64,000 bases of DNA from Diadema setosum (lineage: Eukaryota > Echinodermata > Echinoidea > Diadematoida > Diadematidae). The notes under the pieces were generated by a model, which was not told the DNA's origin, made no database searches, and worked only from the letters and a program-made list of their open reading frames with translations. The position numbers were made by a program, and so were the translations under genes. The stretch spans positions 3,027,972-3,091,971 of the forward strand of contig CM067077.1 of assembly GCA_033980235.1 (NCBI GenBank), written 5' to 3'. Below, piece by piece: positions 50,136 to 62,315 of the stretch. How positions within the stretch are numbered: the first letter of the stretch is position 1; each line of letters begins with the position of its first letter.

Positions 50136-50680
50136 AGATACAAGAGGACCTTGGGAGAGCTACACTGCATTGACGGCCAGCGCATGCACACACAAACATC
50201 TTATCCGTTCGTGGATTTGAATTTGTTCGCATGTGATGTGTGCGTATGCGCTGGCCGTAGTAATCAGTGTATGTGGCTCTCCCAAGGTCCTCTCGACCGA
50301 GTCACATTCAGTCATCAATTCGAACAGAAAGGGACTATTGGCAGAACCAAACGTTGCCCGAAGCCTGTTTCCAAGACCTCAACTTAATTGGTAAGTCTTC
50401 AAATTGAAGAATTTTTTGGATTTTAAGTTGATATTACCCGCGATACTAAATCTGTCATGATCCTGAATGCTACAATGCGAAGCCCCATTACGCTATGCGT
50501 ATGGGGCTGAGGGTCGCTATGCGTATGGGGCTGCTGGTCGCAGTTAATTGCATGATTACTAAGAAATGAGAGCACTTTGGGGCGAGTACATCTCACAGTG
50601 TTAGTTATTTGAAAGGTACTTTAACCTGAAACACAGAAATTCAGGGAAACTTTTGAGGTACCAAAACTTTTTATTATCTT
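50136..50680. other. Unrelated sequence in place of an LRR array exon
   Basis: Flanking intron sequence on both sides is that of the array (AAGAAAAGAAGATACA on the left, AATGATATGACCCTTACAAC on the right), but the exon and its splice sites are absent. The insert contains a 151-bp inverted-repeat element (50143-50293), then unique DNA with a repeated CGCTATGCGTATGGGGCTG motif at 50493-50532. A plus-strand frame near 50290-50386 is not recognised. Confidence 0.75.
50143..50293. repeat. Inverted-repeat element AGAGGACCTTGGGAGAGC
   Basis: The ends AGAGGACCTTGGGAGAGC and GCTCTCCCAAGGTCCTCT are exact complements; GGCCAGCGCATGCACAC and GTGCGTATGCGCTGGCC continue the arms. MITE-like; no clear target duplication. 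Confidence 0.8.
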
Positions 50681-51619
50681 TAATGATATGACCCTTACAA
50701 CAAGATATGACCACATTTCTCCAATCCCCACACTGGTTCCCCATACATCAACGTATCAGCTTTAAAATCCTCCTTATTGTTTACAAGATATGTTATAATC
50801 TTGCCCATCTTTTCTTAAAGATTTGATTTCCTTCTGCTCATCCACTTCAACCCGTTCTCTCCGTTCTTCCTCACTCTCCAGTTATCACGTGGTCCCCGCA
50901 TATACCCGCAGCGGCTACGGTGATAGGGCTTTTTGGTTATTTCCCCATCTCTTTGCAATAAACTCCCTGTTTACATTCGTAATGGAAAAGTTGATAAGTT
51001 CAAATAATTGTTGAAAACTAATCGGTTTACTCAACCCTAATTTTGTTGTTCTTGTTGTTGCTATTGTTATATCATATGCACTTAATAATGTTTCTTACCT
51101 CATTTCTTTCCGGATTAATGCGCTTAGAAACGTCAGCATTACGCGCTATATAAGTAATCAAGTTTAGTGTCATCAATAATAAATGCTACATCCATAAAGG
51201 TTATCATAACGCATGCTTTTATGTGCGCTGTACAATGGAGATACAAAATATAAACAAACAAATGAATGACAAGTATAACAATCAATCTAATACAAACAAT
51301 AATTAACAAAGAGGGGTTATGAATATTCAACTTGATGATGGAAGACGGAAAAACAGGTTTTCTTTTCATCCCTTCATCAGCTCATTCGCATTACGTGATT
51401 GTGTTCTATATCAACCTGTCATAAACGTATAAAGGTGAAAACTATAAACATGAAATACTTTGCTAAGACTATGTAACATGGAAAGAAACTGACTATTCTT
51501 TTTAGTTCAACACGGCGAAAACATTGGTTAGTATATGAATTACGAGTTTGTTTGTTCGTTTTTTTAAATTGCAGGAGGGTTTCCCATGCATTGGAAACCG
51601 AATGAAGAAAAGAAGATAC

Positions 51620-52605
51620 ATTCGTTCCTGCAGCTGATGTAACAAGGGCAAGAAAGAAATCGTCTGCTATCTTGACATTGACAAGCTCTAACATCTTAAC
51701 CCTAAAAAGACTGGGCTATTTTGGTAGCTCGAAAGACTGAGGGGGGGGGGGGGGGGGGGGGCTAAATGCCCCCCCTTAAGATCTCGGCCGTGGATTCCGC
51801 GATTGCCACGCAAATTTGCACAATGGTAGTGTGCGATGTAATCTACTGTACAAGATAGTATATCTAAATTTTCCAAAATGGTCTTCTTTATTTATTTTGA
51901 TTAATTATGCTAATTTATGCGAGAAATCAGACTCTTTGATATAAATCAGTAAATAAAGCTCAAGAAGTGCTCATTTTGGGTCTAATTATTCTTTGTGGCA
52001 TTCTTAGCAAATGTACTCGAAAAAAAAAATCCTTATCAAAATTAATTTCTTATTCATTTTATTGTTTCATGAATTTCTTATGTATTTCTTTGTTTTTTAA
52101 CCTTTTTTTTCTTTCTTTCTTTTAAAAAAATTTGTGGCAGACATTTTTTGAAGCATAAAACTCCAAAAATAAATTTTAGCCATTGAGAGTAAAAATAAGC
52201 ATATTTATATGAAACAGGTGAAAAAAAAATAAGCATATTTATATGAACCAGGTGAAAAAAAAAAACTCAATTTGCATTGACTTTGTACACAAAATCACAT
52301 TTTGAGCCATTTTCGGCCTCACGCGCATGTACATAAAGTTATGTAACTTCAGAACCGTACCCCCGGGCGTCACAAATTTGGTGTCAAAATGTGCGGGAAA
52401 CTCGAAAAAAAAAGTCATAGAGCATCGCGGCGAGAGCATTGCGTGTTGCGGAGTAATCGCGCGAAATGTCGGGGGGGGGGGGGACGGCTTTTAGCCCCCC
52501 CGTCTTTTTAGGGTTAAGGTTTGGCATGGTGCAGATACTCTTGACGTAGGACTCTGATGCAGCAGGGGAGATGTCAGGTCCATCATGGTGCGTTATTGAT
52601 TGAAG
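51620..52605 (-). pseudogene. LRR array exon split by piggyBac-like insertion (copy 3)
   Basis: 5' half LQSITHHDGPDISPAASESY, 3' half LELVNVKIADDFF...TSAAGTN with the same altered donor. Removing the 814-bp element plus one TTAA leaves 168 bp. Third member of the disrupted block. Confidence 0.88.
51700..52513. mobile_element. piggyBac-like MITE, copy 3 (perfect 12-bp ends)
   Basis: TTAA at 51696-51699 and 52514-52517; CCCTAAAAAGAC and GTCTTTTTAGGG are exact inverted repeats. Contains a short direct duplication of AAGCATATTTATATGAA at about 52196-52246. Confidence 0.88.
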
Positions 52606-53594
52606 CTTTGCAGCAACAAAATATAAGCAATACATTAATGATATGACCCTTACAACAAGATATGACCACATTACTCTAGTTCTCCAATCCCCCCACTGGT
52701 TCCCCATACACCAACGTATCTGCTTTAAAATCCTCCTTATTGTTTACAAGATATATTATAATCTTGCCCATCTTTTCTTAAAGATTTGATTTCCTTCTGC
52801 TCATCCACTTCAACCCGTTCTCTCCGTTCTCCCTCACTCTCCAGTTATCACGTGGTCCCCGCACCTATACCCGCAGCGGCTACGGTGATAGGGCTTTTTG
52901 GTTATTTCCCCATCTCTTTGCAATAAACTCCCTATTTACATTCGTAATGGAAAAGTTGATAAGTTCAAATCATTGTTGAAAACTAATCTGTTTACTCAAC
53001 CCTAATTTTGTTGTTCTTGTTGTTGCTATTGTTATATCATATGCACTTGATAATGTTTCTTACCTCATTTCTTTCCGAATTAATGCGCTTAGAAACGTCA
53101 GCATTACGCGCTATATAAGTAATCAAGTTTAGGGTCATCAATAATAAATGCTACATCCATAAAGCTTATCATAACGCATGCTTTTATGTGCGCTGTACAA
53201 TGGAGATACAAAATATAAACAAACAAATGAATGACAAGTATAACAATCAATCTAATACATACAATAATTAACAAAAAGGGGTTATGAATATCTATCTTCA
53301 TGATGGAAGACGGAAAAACAGGTTTTCTTTTCATCCCTTCATCATCTCATTCGCATTACGTGATTGTGTCCCATATCAACCTGTCATAAACGTATAAAGG
53401 TGAAAACTAAAAACATGAAATACTTTGCTAAGACTATGTAACATGGAAAGAAACAGACTATTCTTTTTAGCTCAACATGGCGAAAACATTGGTTAGTATC
53501 TCAATTACGAGTTTGTTTGTTTGTTTGTTTGTTTTTATTGCAGGAAGGTTTCCCATGCATATGAAATCAAATAAAGCAAAGAAGATGCATATAC

Positions 53595-53762
53595 CTTTGC
53601 TCCTGCTGCTGATGTAACAAGGGCAAAAAAGAAATCGTCTGCTATCTTGACTTTGTAAAGCTGTAACGTCTCAAGGTTTGGCATGGTGCAGATACTCTTG
53701 GCGTAAGCCTCTGATACAGCACGGGAGATGTCAGGTCCCTTCTGGTGAGTTATTGATTGAAG
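53595..53762 (-). CDS. LRR array exon, 168 bp (two LRRs)
   Basis: LQSITHQKGPDISRAVSEAY ... NLETLQLYKVKIADDFFFAL VTSAAGAK, phase 0-0, donor AAG|GTATAT. Concave residues Q7-K8 and Q34, Y36-K37. Frame intact. Confidence 0.88.
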
Positions 53763-54409
53763 CTTTGCAGCAAAATAAAAATAAGGAATACATTAATGAT
53801 ATGACCATTACAAAAAGATATGGATTTTTTTTTCTGTTATTTCCCCATCTCTTTGCAAGAAAAAACTCCCTATCTCTATTCGTAATTAAAGTGTTGATCA
53901 AGTTCAAATCATTGTTGAAAACTTATCTGTTTATTCAATCCTAATTTTTTTTTTGTTCTTGTTGTTGCTATTGTTATATCGTATGCACATGATGCTGGTA
54001 CTTTATACCTCATTTCTTTCGGGATTAAAGCTCTTAGAAACGTCAGCATTACGCGCTATATAAGGAATCAACTTTAGTGTCATCAATAATAAATGCTACA
54101 TTCATAAAGCGCATCAAAAACACACGCTTCTTTAATTATGCTCTGTACAATTCATATACAAGATACAAACAAACAAATGAATAACAAGTATAACAACCAA
54201 TCTCATACATACAATAATTAACAAAAAGGGGTTATGAATATTCATCTTGATGATGGAAGACGGAAAAACAGGTTTTCTTTCCATTCCTTTATCATTTCAT
54301 TCGCATTACATGATCGTGTCCTATATCAACCTGTCATAAACGTATAAAAGGTGAAAACTATAAGTATGAAATACTTTGCTAAGACTATGTAACATGGAAA
54401 GAAACCGAC

Positions 54410-54667
54410 GTGACCCGCTACAACAAAAGGATCCTAAAGTCGCTGACGGGTGAGCCGAGAAAATCGAGTTTGAAGTGAGATCACAAAAATCTGACAAAAC
54501 GTCGGATTTCTGTTTTTAACATAATCTTGTAGTATAATGTATCTTCTATCACCTGCCGAAATTTCGCAGCTAAATGATCAAAGGAAAGGCCTGAAAATAG
54601 CATTTTTCTGGGCCATGCTCGGCTCACCCGTCAGCGACTTTAGGATCCTTTTGTTGTAGCGGGTCAC
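54410..54667. mobile_element. 258-bp MITE, GTGACCCGCTACAACAAAAG ends
   Basis: The ends GTGACCCGCTACAACAAAAG and its exact reverse complement continue as GATCCTAAAGTCGCTGACGG and complement, about 50 bp per arm. Inserted in array intron sequence (GAAACNGAC|ATTCTTT). The short body shows no ORF. Confidence 0.88.
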
Positions 54668-54816
54668 ATTCTTTCTCCAACACGGCGAAAACATCGTTTA
54701 GTGTCTCAATCATCGGTTTGTTTGTTTGTTTGTTTGTTTGTTTTTGTGTTGTTTTTTTATTGCAGGAAGGTTTCCCATGCACTGGAAACAAAATGAAGCA
54801 AAGAAGATGCATATAC

Positions 54817-54984
54817 CTTCGATCCTGCTGCTGATGTACAGAGGGCAAGAAAGAAATCGTCTGCTATCTTGACATCGTTAAGCTCTAACGTCTGAAGGTT
54901 TGGCATGGTGCAGATACTCTTGGCGTAAGACTCTGATGCAGCAGGGGAGATGTCAGGTCTAGCACTGTGTGTTATTGATTGAAG
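54817..54984 (-). CDS. LRR array exon, 168 bp (two LRRs)
   Basis: LQSITHSARPDISPAASESY ... TLELNDVKIADDFFLAL CTSAAGSK; phase 0-0; donor AAG|GTATAT. The usual Gly9 is Arg. Frame intact. Confidence 0.88.
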
Positions 54985-55060
54985 CTTTGCCGCAAAATAA
55001 AAAAAAAAAGGAATACATTAATGATATGACCCTTACAAAAAGATATGACCACATTACTCT

Positions 55061-55530
55061 AGTTCTCCAATTCCCTCACTGGCTCCCCATACATAAACGT
55101 ATTAGCTTTAAAATCCTCCTTATTGTTTACAAGATATGTAATAATCTTGCCCATCTTTTCTTAAAGATTGGATTTCCCTTCTGCTCATCCACTTCAACCC
55201 GTTCTCTCCGTTCTTTCTCCACTCTCCAGTTATCACGTGGCCCCCGCAACTATACCCGCAGCGGCTTCGGTAATATGTTTTTTTTTTTCTGTTATTTCCC
55301 TACCTCTTTGCAATAAACTTCCTATCTATATTCGTAATGTAAGTGTTCACAAGTTCAAATCATTGTTGGAAACTTATCTGTTTACTCAATTCTAGTTTTG
55401 TTGTTGTTATTGCTGCTGTTGTTAAATCATATGCACATAACGCTGTACCTTACCTCATTTTTCCCCCGGATTATTGCGCTTAAAAACATCAGTATTACGC
55501 ACCATACAAGGAATCAACTTTAGTGTCATT
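55061..55530 (+). mobile_element. CR1/Jockey-like LINE tail, most readable copy
   Basis: The plus frame reads HWLPIHKRISFKILLIVYKI CNNLAHLFLK, then CSSTSTRSLRSF and, in another frame, CNKLPIYIRN and FKSLLETYLF: the C-terminal HWLPVxxRIxFKIL...RSLRSS...KSLLKTYLF block of Jockey/CR1-type ORF2. Several frameshifts. Confidence 0.8.
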
Positions 55531-55653
55531 ACTAATCTAGTGTACTTTCCTTAGACTATGTAATATGGCAATGCATTTAGAGAAACAAATTATTCTTTAT
55601 AATCCAACAGGGCGAAAACATCTTTTTGCATCTCAGTCATGCCTGTGTTTGTT

Positions 55654-55684
<31 letters not shown>

Positions 55685-55745
55685 GGTGTTTTATATTGCA
55701 GAAATATTTCCCAGTCATTGGAAATCAAGAAAAGAAAGAACATAC

Positions 55746-55913
55746 CTTTGCTCCTGCTGCTGATGTATCAAGGCCAAGAAAGAAATCGTCTGCTATCTTG
55801 ACATCGAAAAGCTGTAACCTCTGAAGGTTTGGCATGGTGCAGATACTCTTGGCGTAAGCCTCTGATGCAGCAGTGGAGATGTCAGGTCCAGCAATGTGTC
55901 TTATTGATTGAAG
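55746..55913 (-). CDS. LRR array exon, 168 bp (two LRRs)
   Basis: LQSIRHIAGPDISTAASEAY ... NLQRLQLFDVKIADDFFLGL DTSAAGAK; phase 0-0; donor AAG|GTATGT. Downstream intron start differs from the CTS/VTS-type copies (AAAGAAAAGAACATAC versus GAAGATGCATATAC region on the plus strand). Frame intact. Confidence 0.88.
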
Positions 55914-56770
55914 CTTTGCCGCAAAATAAAAAAAAAAGAATACATTAATGATATGACCATTACAAAAATATGACCACATCAATCCACTTCTCCAATTCCC
56001 TCAATGGCTAACCAAACATAAACGTATCAGCTTTAAAAATCCTCCTTATTGTGTACAAGATATGTAATAATCTTGCCCATCTTTTCTTAAACATTTGATT
56101 TCCTTCTGCTCATCAACTTCAACCCGTTCTCTCCGTTCTTTCTCCACTCTCCAGTTATCACGTGGTCCCCGCACCTATACCCGCAGCGGCTACGGTAATA
56201 TGGCTTTTTTTCTCTTATTTCCCCATCTCTTTGGAATAAACTCCCTATCTATATTCGTAATGAAAGTGCTGACTAGTTCAAAATTAATCATTGCGGGTTT
56301 TCTTTCCATCCCTTTATCATCTCATTCGCATTACATGATCGTGTCCCATATCAACCTGTCATAAACGTATAAAGGTGAAAACTATAAACATGAAATACTT
56401 TGCTAAGACTATGTAACATGGAAAGAAAAAACTATCTTTTTTAGTCCAACACGGCGAAATATCGTTTAGTATCTCAATCACGTGTTTATTTAGATGTTCG
56501 ATAGGGCTTTTTCTGGTATTTCCCCATCTCTTTGCAATAAACTCCCTATCTACATAATTATATTCGTAATGACAGTGTTGACAAGTTCAAATCATTGTTG
56601 AAAATTTATCTGTTAACTCAATCCTTATTTTGTTGTTGTTGTTGCTGCTGTTGTTATATTATACGCACATAATGCTGTACCTTAGCTCATTTTTTTTCCC
56701 GGATCAATGCGCTTAGAAACATCAGTATTACGTACCATGTAAGGAATCAACTTTATTGTCATTTATAATA

Positions 56771-57073
56771 CATGATACATTCATAAAGCGGATCAAAAAC
56801 ACATACTTCTATGTGCGTTGTATAATTCAGATAAACAATCAATATAATAGACATAATAATTAACCAATAAAAAGGTTATAAATATTCATCTTAATGATGG
56901 GAGACGGACAAAGCGGGTTATACATGATACATTCATAAAGCGGATCAAAAACACATACTTCTATGTGCGTTGTATAATTCAGATAAACAATCAATATAAT
57001 AGACATAATAATTAACCAATAAAAAGGTTATAAATATTCATCTTAATGATGGGAGACGGACAAAGCGGGTTTT
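56771..57073. repeat. Recent 152-bp tandem duplication in intron
   Basis: CATGATACATTCATAAAGCG through GGAGACGGACAAAGCGGGTT occurs twice back to back, starting at 56771 and 56923, with no difference that I see; the other introns hold one copy. Confidence 0.88.
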
Positions 57074-57354
57074 CTTTATATCCCTTCATCATCTCATTCG
57101 CATTACGTGATTGTGTCCCATATCAACCTGTCATATACGTAGAAAGGTGAAAACGATAAACATGGTAATACTTTGCTAAGACGATGTAACATGGAAAGAA
57201 ACAAACTATTCTTTTTAGTTCAACACGCCGAAAACATCGTTTAGTATCTCAATCACGTGTTTGTTTGTTTGTTTGTTTGTTTTGCGTTTTTTTTTTATTG
57301 CAGGAAGGTTTCCCATGCATTGGAAACCAAATGAAGCAAAGAAGATGCATATAC

Positions 57355-57522
57355 CTTCGATCCTGCTGCTGATGTACAGAGGGCAAGAAAGAAATCGTCT
57401 GCTATCTTCACATAGGCAAGGTCTAACGTCTTAAGGTTTGGCATGGTGCAGATACTCTTGGCGTAAGACTCTGATGCAGCAGGGGAGATGTCAGGTCCAG
57501 CACGGTGTCTTATTGTGTGAAG
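57355..57522 (-). CDS. LRR array exon, 168 bp (two LRRs)
   Basis: LHTIRHRAGPDISPAASESY ... NLKTLDLAYVKIADDFFLAL CTSAAGSK; phase 0-0. NLKT is encoded with TTAA at 57431-57434, the same spot occupied by the piggyBac-like elements in three other exons. Frame intact. Confidence 0.88.
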
Positions 57523-58682
57523 CTTTGCCGCAAAATAAAAAAAAAAGGAATACATTAATGATATGACCATTACGAAAATATGACCACATAAATGCACTTC
57601 TCCAATTCCCTCACTGGCTCCCCATACATAAACGTATTAGCTTTAAAATCCTCCTTATCGTTTACAAGATATGTAATAATCTTGCCCATCTTTTCTTAAA
57701 AATTTGATTTCATTCTGCTCATCAACTTCAGCCCGTTCTCTCCGTTCTTTCTCCACTCTCCAGTTATCACGAGGTCCCCGCACGTATACCCGCAGCGGCT
57801 ATGGTAATATGGCTTTTTTTCTCTTATTTCCCCATCTCTTTGCAATAAACTCCCTATCTATATTCGTAATGAAAGTGCTGACTAGTTCAAAATTAATCAT
57901 TGCGGGTTTTCTTTCCATCCCTTTATCATCTCATTGGCATTACATGATCGTGTCCCATATCAACCTGTCATAAACGTATAAAGGTGAAAACTATTTTTAA
58001 GCATGAAATACTTTGCTAAGACTATGTAACATGGAAAGAAAAAACTATTTTTTTTTAGTCCAACACGGCGAAATATCGTTTAGTATCTCAATCACGTGTT
58101 TATTTAGTTGTTCGATAGGGCTTTTTCTGGTATTTCCCCATCTCTTTGCAATAAACTCCCTATCTACATAATTATATTCGCAATGACAGCGTTCACAAGT
58201 TCAAATCATTGTTGAAAACTTATCTGTTAACTCAATCCTTATTTTCATTACAAAAATATGACCACATAAATCCACTTCTCCAATTCCCTCACTTATCTGT
58301 TTACTCAATCCTAACTTTGTTGTTGTTGTTGTTGCTGCTGCTGTTGTTATATCATATGCACATAATGCTGTACCTTAGCTCATTTTTTTTCCCCCGGATG
58401 AATGCCCTTAGAAACATCAGTATTACGCACCACATAAGAAATCAACTTTAGTGTCAGTACTTATCTATAGTATCTATTTATCTAGTACTTTCCTAAGACT
58501 GTGTAACATGGTAATGCATTTAGAGAAACAAACTATTCTTTATAATCCAACAGGGCGAAAACATTGTTTTGCATCTCAGTCATGCCTGTGTTTGTTCTTT
58601 TGTTTTTCTGTGTGTGTCTGTTTTATATTGCAGAAATATTTCCCAGTCATTGGAAATCAATTAAAGCACAGAAAGAACATAC

Positions 58683-58850
58683 CTTTGCTCCTACTGCTGA
58701 TGTATCAAGGGCAAAAAAGAAATCGTCTGCTATCTTGACATCGTAAAGCTCTAACGTCTGAAGGTTTGGCATGGTGCAGATACTCTTGGCGTAAGCCTTT
58801 GATGCAGCAGGGGAGATGTCAGGTCCATTCCTGTGTATTATTGATTGAAG
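58683..58850 (-). CDS. LRR array exon, 168 bp (two LRRs)
   Basis: LQSIIHRNGPDISPAASKAY ... TLELYDVKIADDFFFAL DTSAVGAK; phase 0-0; donor AAG|GTATGT. Frame intact. Confidence 0.88.
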
Positions 58851-59767
58851 CTTTGCAGCAACATAATATAAGGAATATATTATTGATATGACCATTAATA
58901 AATAAATATATAATAATCTTGCTCATATTTTCTTAAAGATTTGATTTCCTTCTGCTCATCCACTTCAACCCGTTCTCTCCGTTCTTCCTTCACTCTCCAG
59001 TTATCACGAGATCCTCGCATACCTATACCCGCAGCGGCTACTATGGTGATAGGGCTTTTTCGGTTACTACAGTATTTCCCCATCTCTTTGCAATAAACTC
59101 CCTATCTATATTCGTAATGGTAGTGTTGACCAAGTTCAAACCATTGTTGAAAACTTATCTGTTTACTCAATCCTAATTTTGTTATTGTTGTTGTTGATGT
59201 TGCTGTTATATCATATGCACATAATGCTGTATCTGTCCTCATTTTTTTTTCTCCGGATTAATGCACTTAGAAACATCAGTATTACGCGCTAAGGAATCAA
59301 CTTTAGTGTCATCAATAATAAATGCTACATTCATAAAGCTTATCATAACGCATGCTTTTATGTGCGCTGTACAATGGAGATACATAATATAAACAAACAA
59401 ATGAACAACAAGTATAACAATCAATCTAATACATACAATAATTAACAAAAAGGGTTATGAATAGTTATCTTCATGATGGAAAACGGAAAAAACGGGTTTT
59501 CTTTCCATCCCTTCATCATCTCATTTGCATTACGTGATCGTGTCCTATATCAACCTGTCATAAATGTAGAAAGGTGAAAACTATAAACATAAAATACTAT
59601 GCTAAAACTATGCAACATGGAAAGAAACAAACTACTAGTATTCTTTTTAGTCCAACATGGCGAAAACATCGTTTAGTATCTCAATCACGTGTTTGTTTGC
59701 TTGCTTGCTTTTTTAATTGCAGGAAGGTTTCCCCTGCATTGGAAACTAAATGAGGTAAAGAATTTAC

Positions 59768-59936
59768 CTTCGCTCCTGCTGCTGATGTAACAAGGGCAAG
59801 AAAAAAAAAAATCTGCTATTTTGACTTTGTATAGGTGTAACGTCTGAAGGTTTGGCATGGTGCAGATACTCTTGGGGTAGGACTCTGATACAACAGGGGA
59901 CATGTCAGGTCCGCAAAAGTGTGTTATTGATTGAAG
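59768..59936 (-). pseudogene. LRR array exon with +1 frameshift (169 bp)
   Basis: LQSITHFCGPDMSPVVSESY P... TLHLYKVKIAD, then an A-run on the plus strand (59801-59811, where intact copies read AAGAAAGAAATCG) adds one base and shifts the frame into SCPCYISSRSEG. The donor is also less regular (GTAAAT). Likely non-functional, or the run length is a sequencing error. Confidence 0.82.
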
Positions 59937-61227
59937 CTTTGCAGCAACAAAATATAAGGAATACATTAATAATATATTCCTTACAACAAGATATGACCAC
60001 ATTACTCCATGCAGTTCTCCAACCCCCCATTGGCTCCCCATACATCAACGTATCAGCTTTAAAGTTCTGCTTATTGTTTACGAGACATGAAATAAACTTG
60101 CTCCATCTTTTCTTAAAGATTGATTTCCTTCTGCTCATCCACTTCAACCCGTTCTCTCCGTTCTTCCTCCAGTCTCCAGTTATCACGTGGCCCTGCACCT
60201 ATACCCGCAGCGGCTACGGATATGGATATATGGCTTTTTTTTCTCTTATTTCCCCATCTCTTTGCAATAAACTCCCTATCTATATTCGTAATGAAAGTGC
60301 TGACTAGTTCAAAATTAATCATTGCGGGTTTTCTTTCCATCCCTTTATCATCTCATTGGCATTACATGATCGTGTCCCATATCAACCTGTCATAAACGTA
60401 TAAAGGTGAAAACTATAAACATTAAATACTTTGCTAAGACTATGTAACATGGAAAGAAACAAACTATTTTTTTAGTCCAACACGGCGAAATATCGTTTAG
60501 TATCTCAATCACGTGTTTATTTAGTTGTTCGATAGGGCTTTTTCTGGTATTTCCCCATCTCTTTGCAATAAACTCCTTATCTGTACATATATATTCGTAA
60601 TGAAAGTGTTGACAAGTTCAAACCATTGTTGAAAACTTATCTGTTTACTCAATCCTTATTTTGTTGTTGTTGTTGCTGCTGTTGTTATATCATACGCACA
60701 TAATGCTGTACCTTAGCTCATTTCCCCCCCCCCCCCCCGGATCAATGCGCTTAGAAACATCAGTATTACGTACCATGTAAGGAATCAACTTTATTGTCAT
60801 TTATAATACATGATACATTCATAAAGCGGATCAAAAACACATACTTCTATATGCGCTGTACAATTCAGATAAACAATCAATATAATAGACATAATAATTA
60901 ACCAAAAAAAAAAAGGTTATAAATATTCATCTTACTGATGGAAGACGGACAAAGCGGGTTTTCTTTATATCCCTTCATCATCTCATTCGCATTACGTGAT
61001 TGTGTCCCATATCAACCTGTCATATACGTAGAAAGGTGAAAACGATAAACATGGTAATACTTTGCTAAGACGATGTAACATGGAAAGAAACAAACTATTC
61101 TTTTTAGTTCAACACGGCGAAAATATTGGTTAGTATCTCAATTACGAGTTTGTTTGTTTGTTTGTTTTTATTGCAGGAAGTTTTCCCATGCATTGAAAAC
61201 TAAATGAAGCAAAGAAGATGCATATAC

Positions 61228-61395
61228 CTTTGCTCCTGCTGCTGATGTAACAAGGGCAAGAAAGAAATCGTCTGCTATCTTGACACCGTCAAGTTCTAAC
61301 GTCTGAAGGTTTGGCATGGTGCAGATACTCTTGGCGTAAGCCTCTGATGCAGCAGGGGAGATGTCAGGTCCAGCAAGGTGTCTTATTGTGTGAAG
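61228..61395 (-). CDS. LRR array exon, 168 bp (two LRRs)
   Basis: LHTIRHLAGPDISPAASEAY ... TLELDGVKIADDFFLAL VTSAAGAK; phase 0-0; donor AAG|GTATAT. Shares the LHTIRH start with the exon at 57355. Frame intact. Confidence 0.88.
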
Positions 61396-61469
61396 CTTTG
61401 CCGCAAAATAAAAAAAAAGGAATACATTAATGATATGACCATTACGAAAATATGACCACATAAATGCAC

Positions 61470-61936
61470 TTCTCCAATTCCCTCACTGGCTCCCCATATA
61501 TCAACGTATCAGCTTTAAAAATCCTCCTTATTGTTTACAAGATATGTAATAATCTTGCTTATCTTTTCTTAAAGATTTGATTTCATTCTGCTCATCCACT
61601 TCAGCCCGTTCTCTCCATTCTTTCTCCACTCTCCAGTTATCACGTGGCCCCCGCAACTATACCCGCAGCGGCTACGGCAATATGTTTTTTTTTTCTGTTA
61701 TTTCCCTACCTCTTTGCAATAAACTTCCTATCTATATTCGTAATGTAAGTGTTCACAAGTTCAAATCATTGTTGGAAACTTATCTGTTTACTCAATTCTA
61801 GTTTTGTTGTTGTTATTGCTGCTGTTGTTAAATCATATGCACATAATGCTGTACCTTACCTCATTTTTTCCCGGATTATTGCGCTTAAAAACATCAGTAT
61901 TACGCACCATACAAGGAATCAACTTTAGTGTCATTA
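61470..61936 (+). mobile_element. CR1/Jockey-like LINE tail in LRR intron
   Basis: Nearly identical to the tail at 55061-55530, including the CCGCAACTATACCCGCAGCG variant, showing that this intron type was copied within the array. Confidence 0.75.
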
Positions 61937-62147
61937 CTAGTCTAGTATCTACTTATCTAGTACTTTCCTATAAAGACTATGGCAATGCATTTAGAAAAAC
62001 AAATTATTCTTTATAATCCAACAGGGCGAAAACATCGTTTTGCATCTCAGTAATGCCTGTGTTTGTTTGTTTGTTTTTTCTGTGTGGGTGTTTTATATTG
62101 CAGAAATATTTCCCAGTCATTGGAAATCAAGCAAAGGAAGAACATAC

Positions 62148-62315
62148 CTTTGCTCCTGCTGCTGATGTATCAAGGGCAAAAAAGAAATCGTCTGCTATCT
62201 TGACTTTGTAAAGCTGTAACCTCTGAAGGTTTGGCATGGTGCAGATACTCTTGGCGTAAGACTCTGATACAGCAGGGGAGATGTCAGGTCCTACCTCGTG
62301 GTGTATTGATTGAAG
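62148..62315 (-). CDS. LRR array exon, 168 bp (two LRRs)
   Basis: LQSIHHEVGPDISPAVSESY ... NLQRLQLYKVKIADDFFFAL DTSAAGAK; phase 0-0; donor AAG|GTATGT. Frame intact. Confidence 0.88.
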
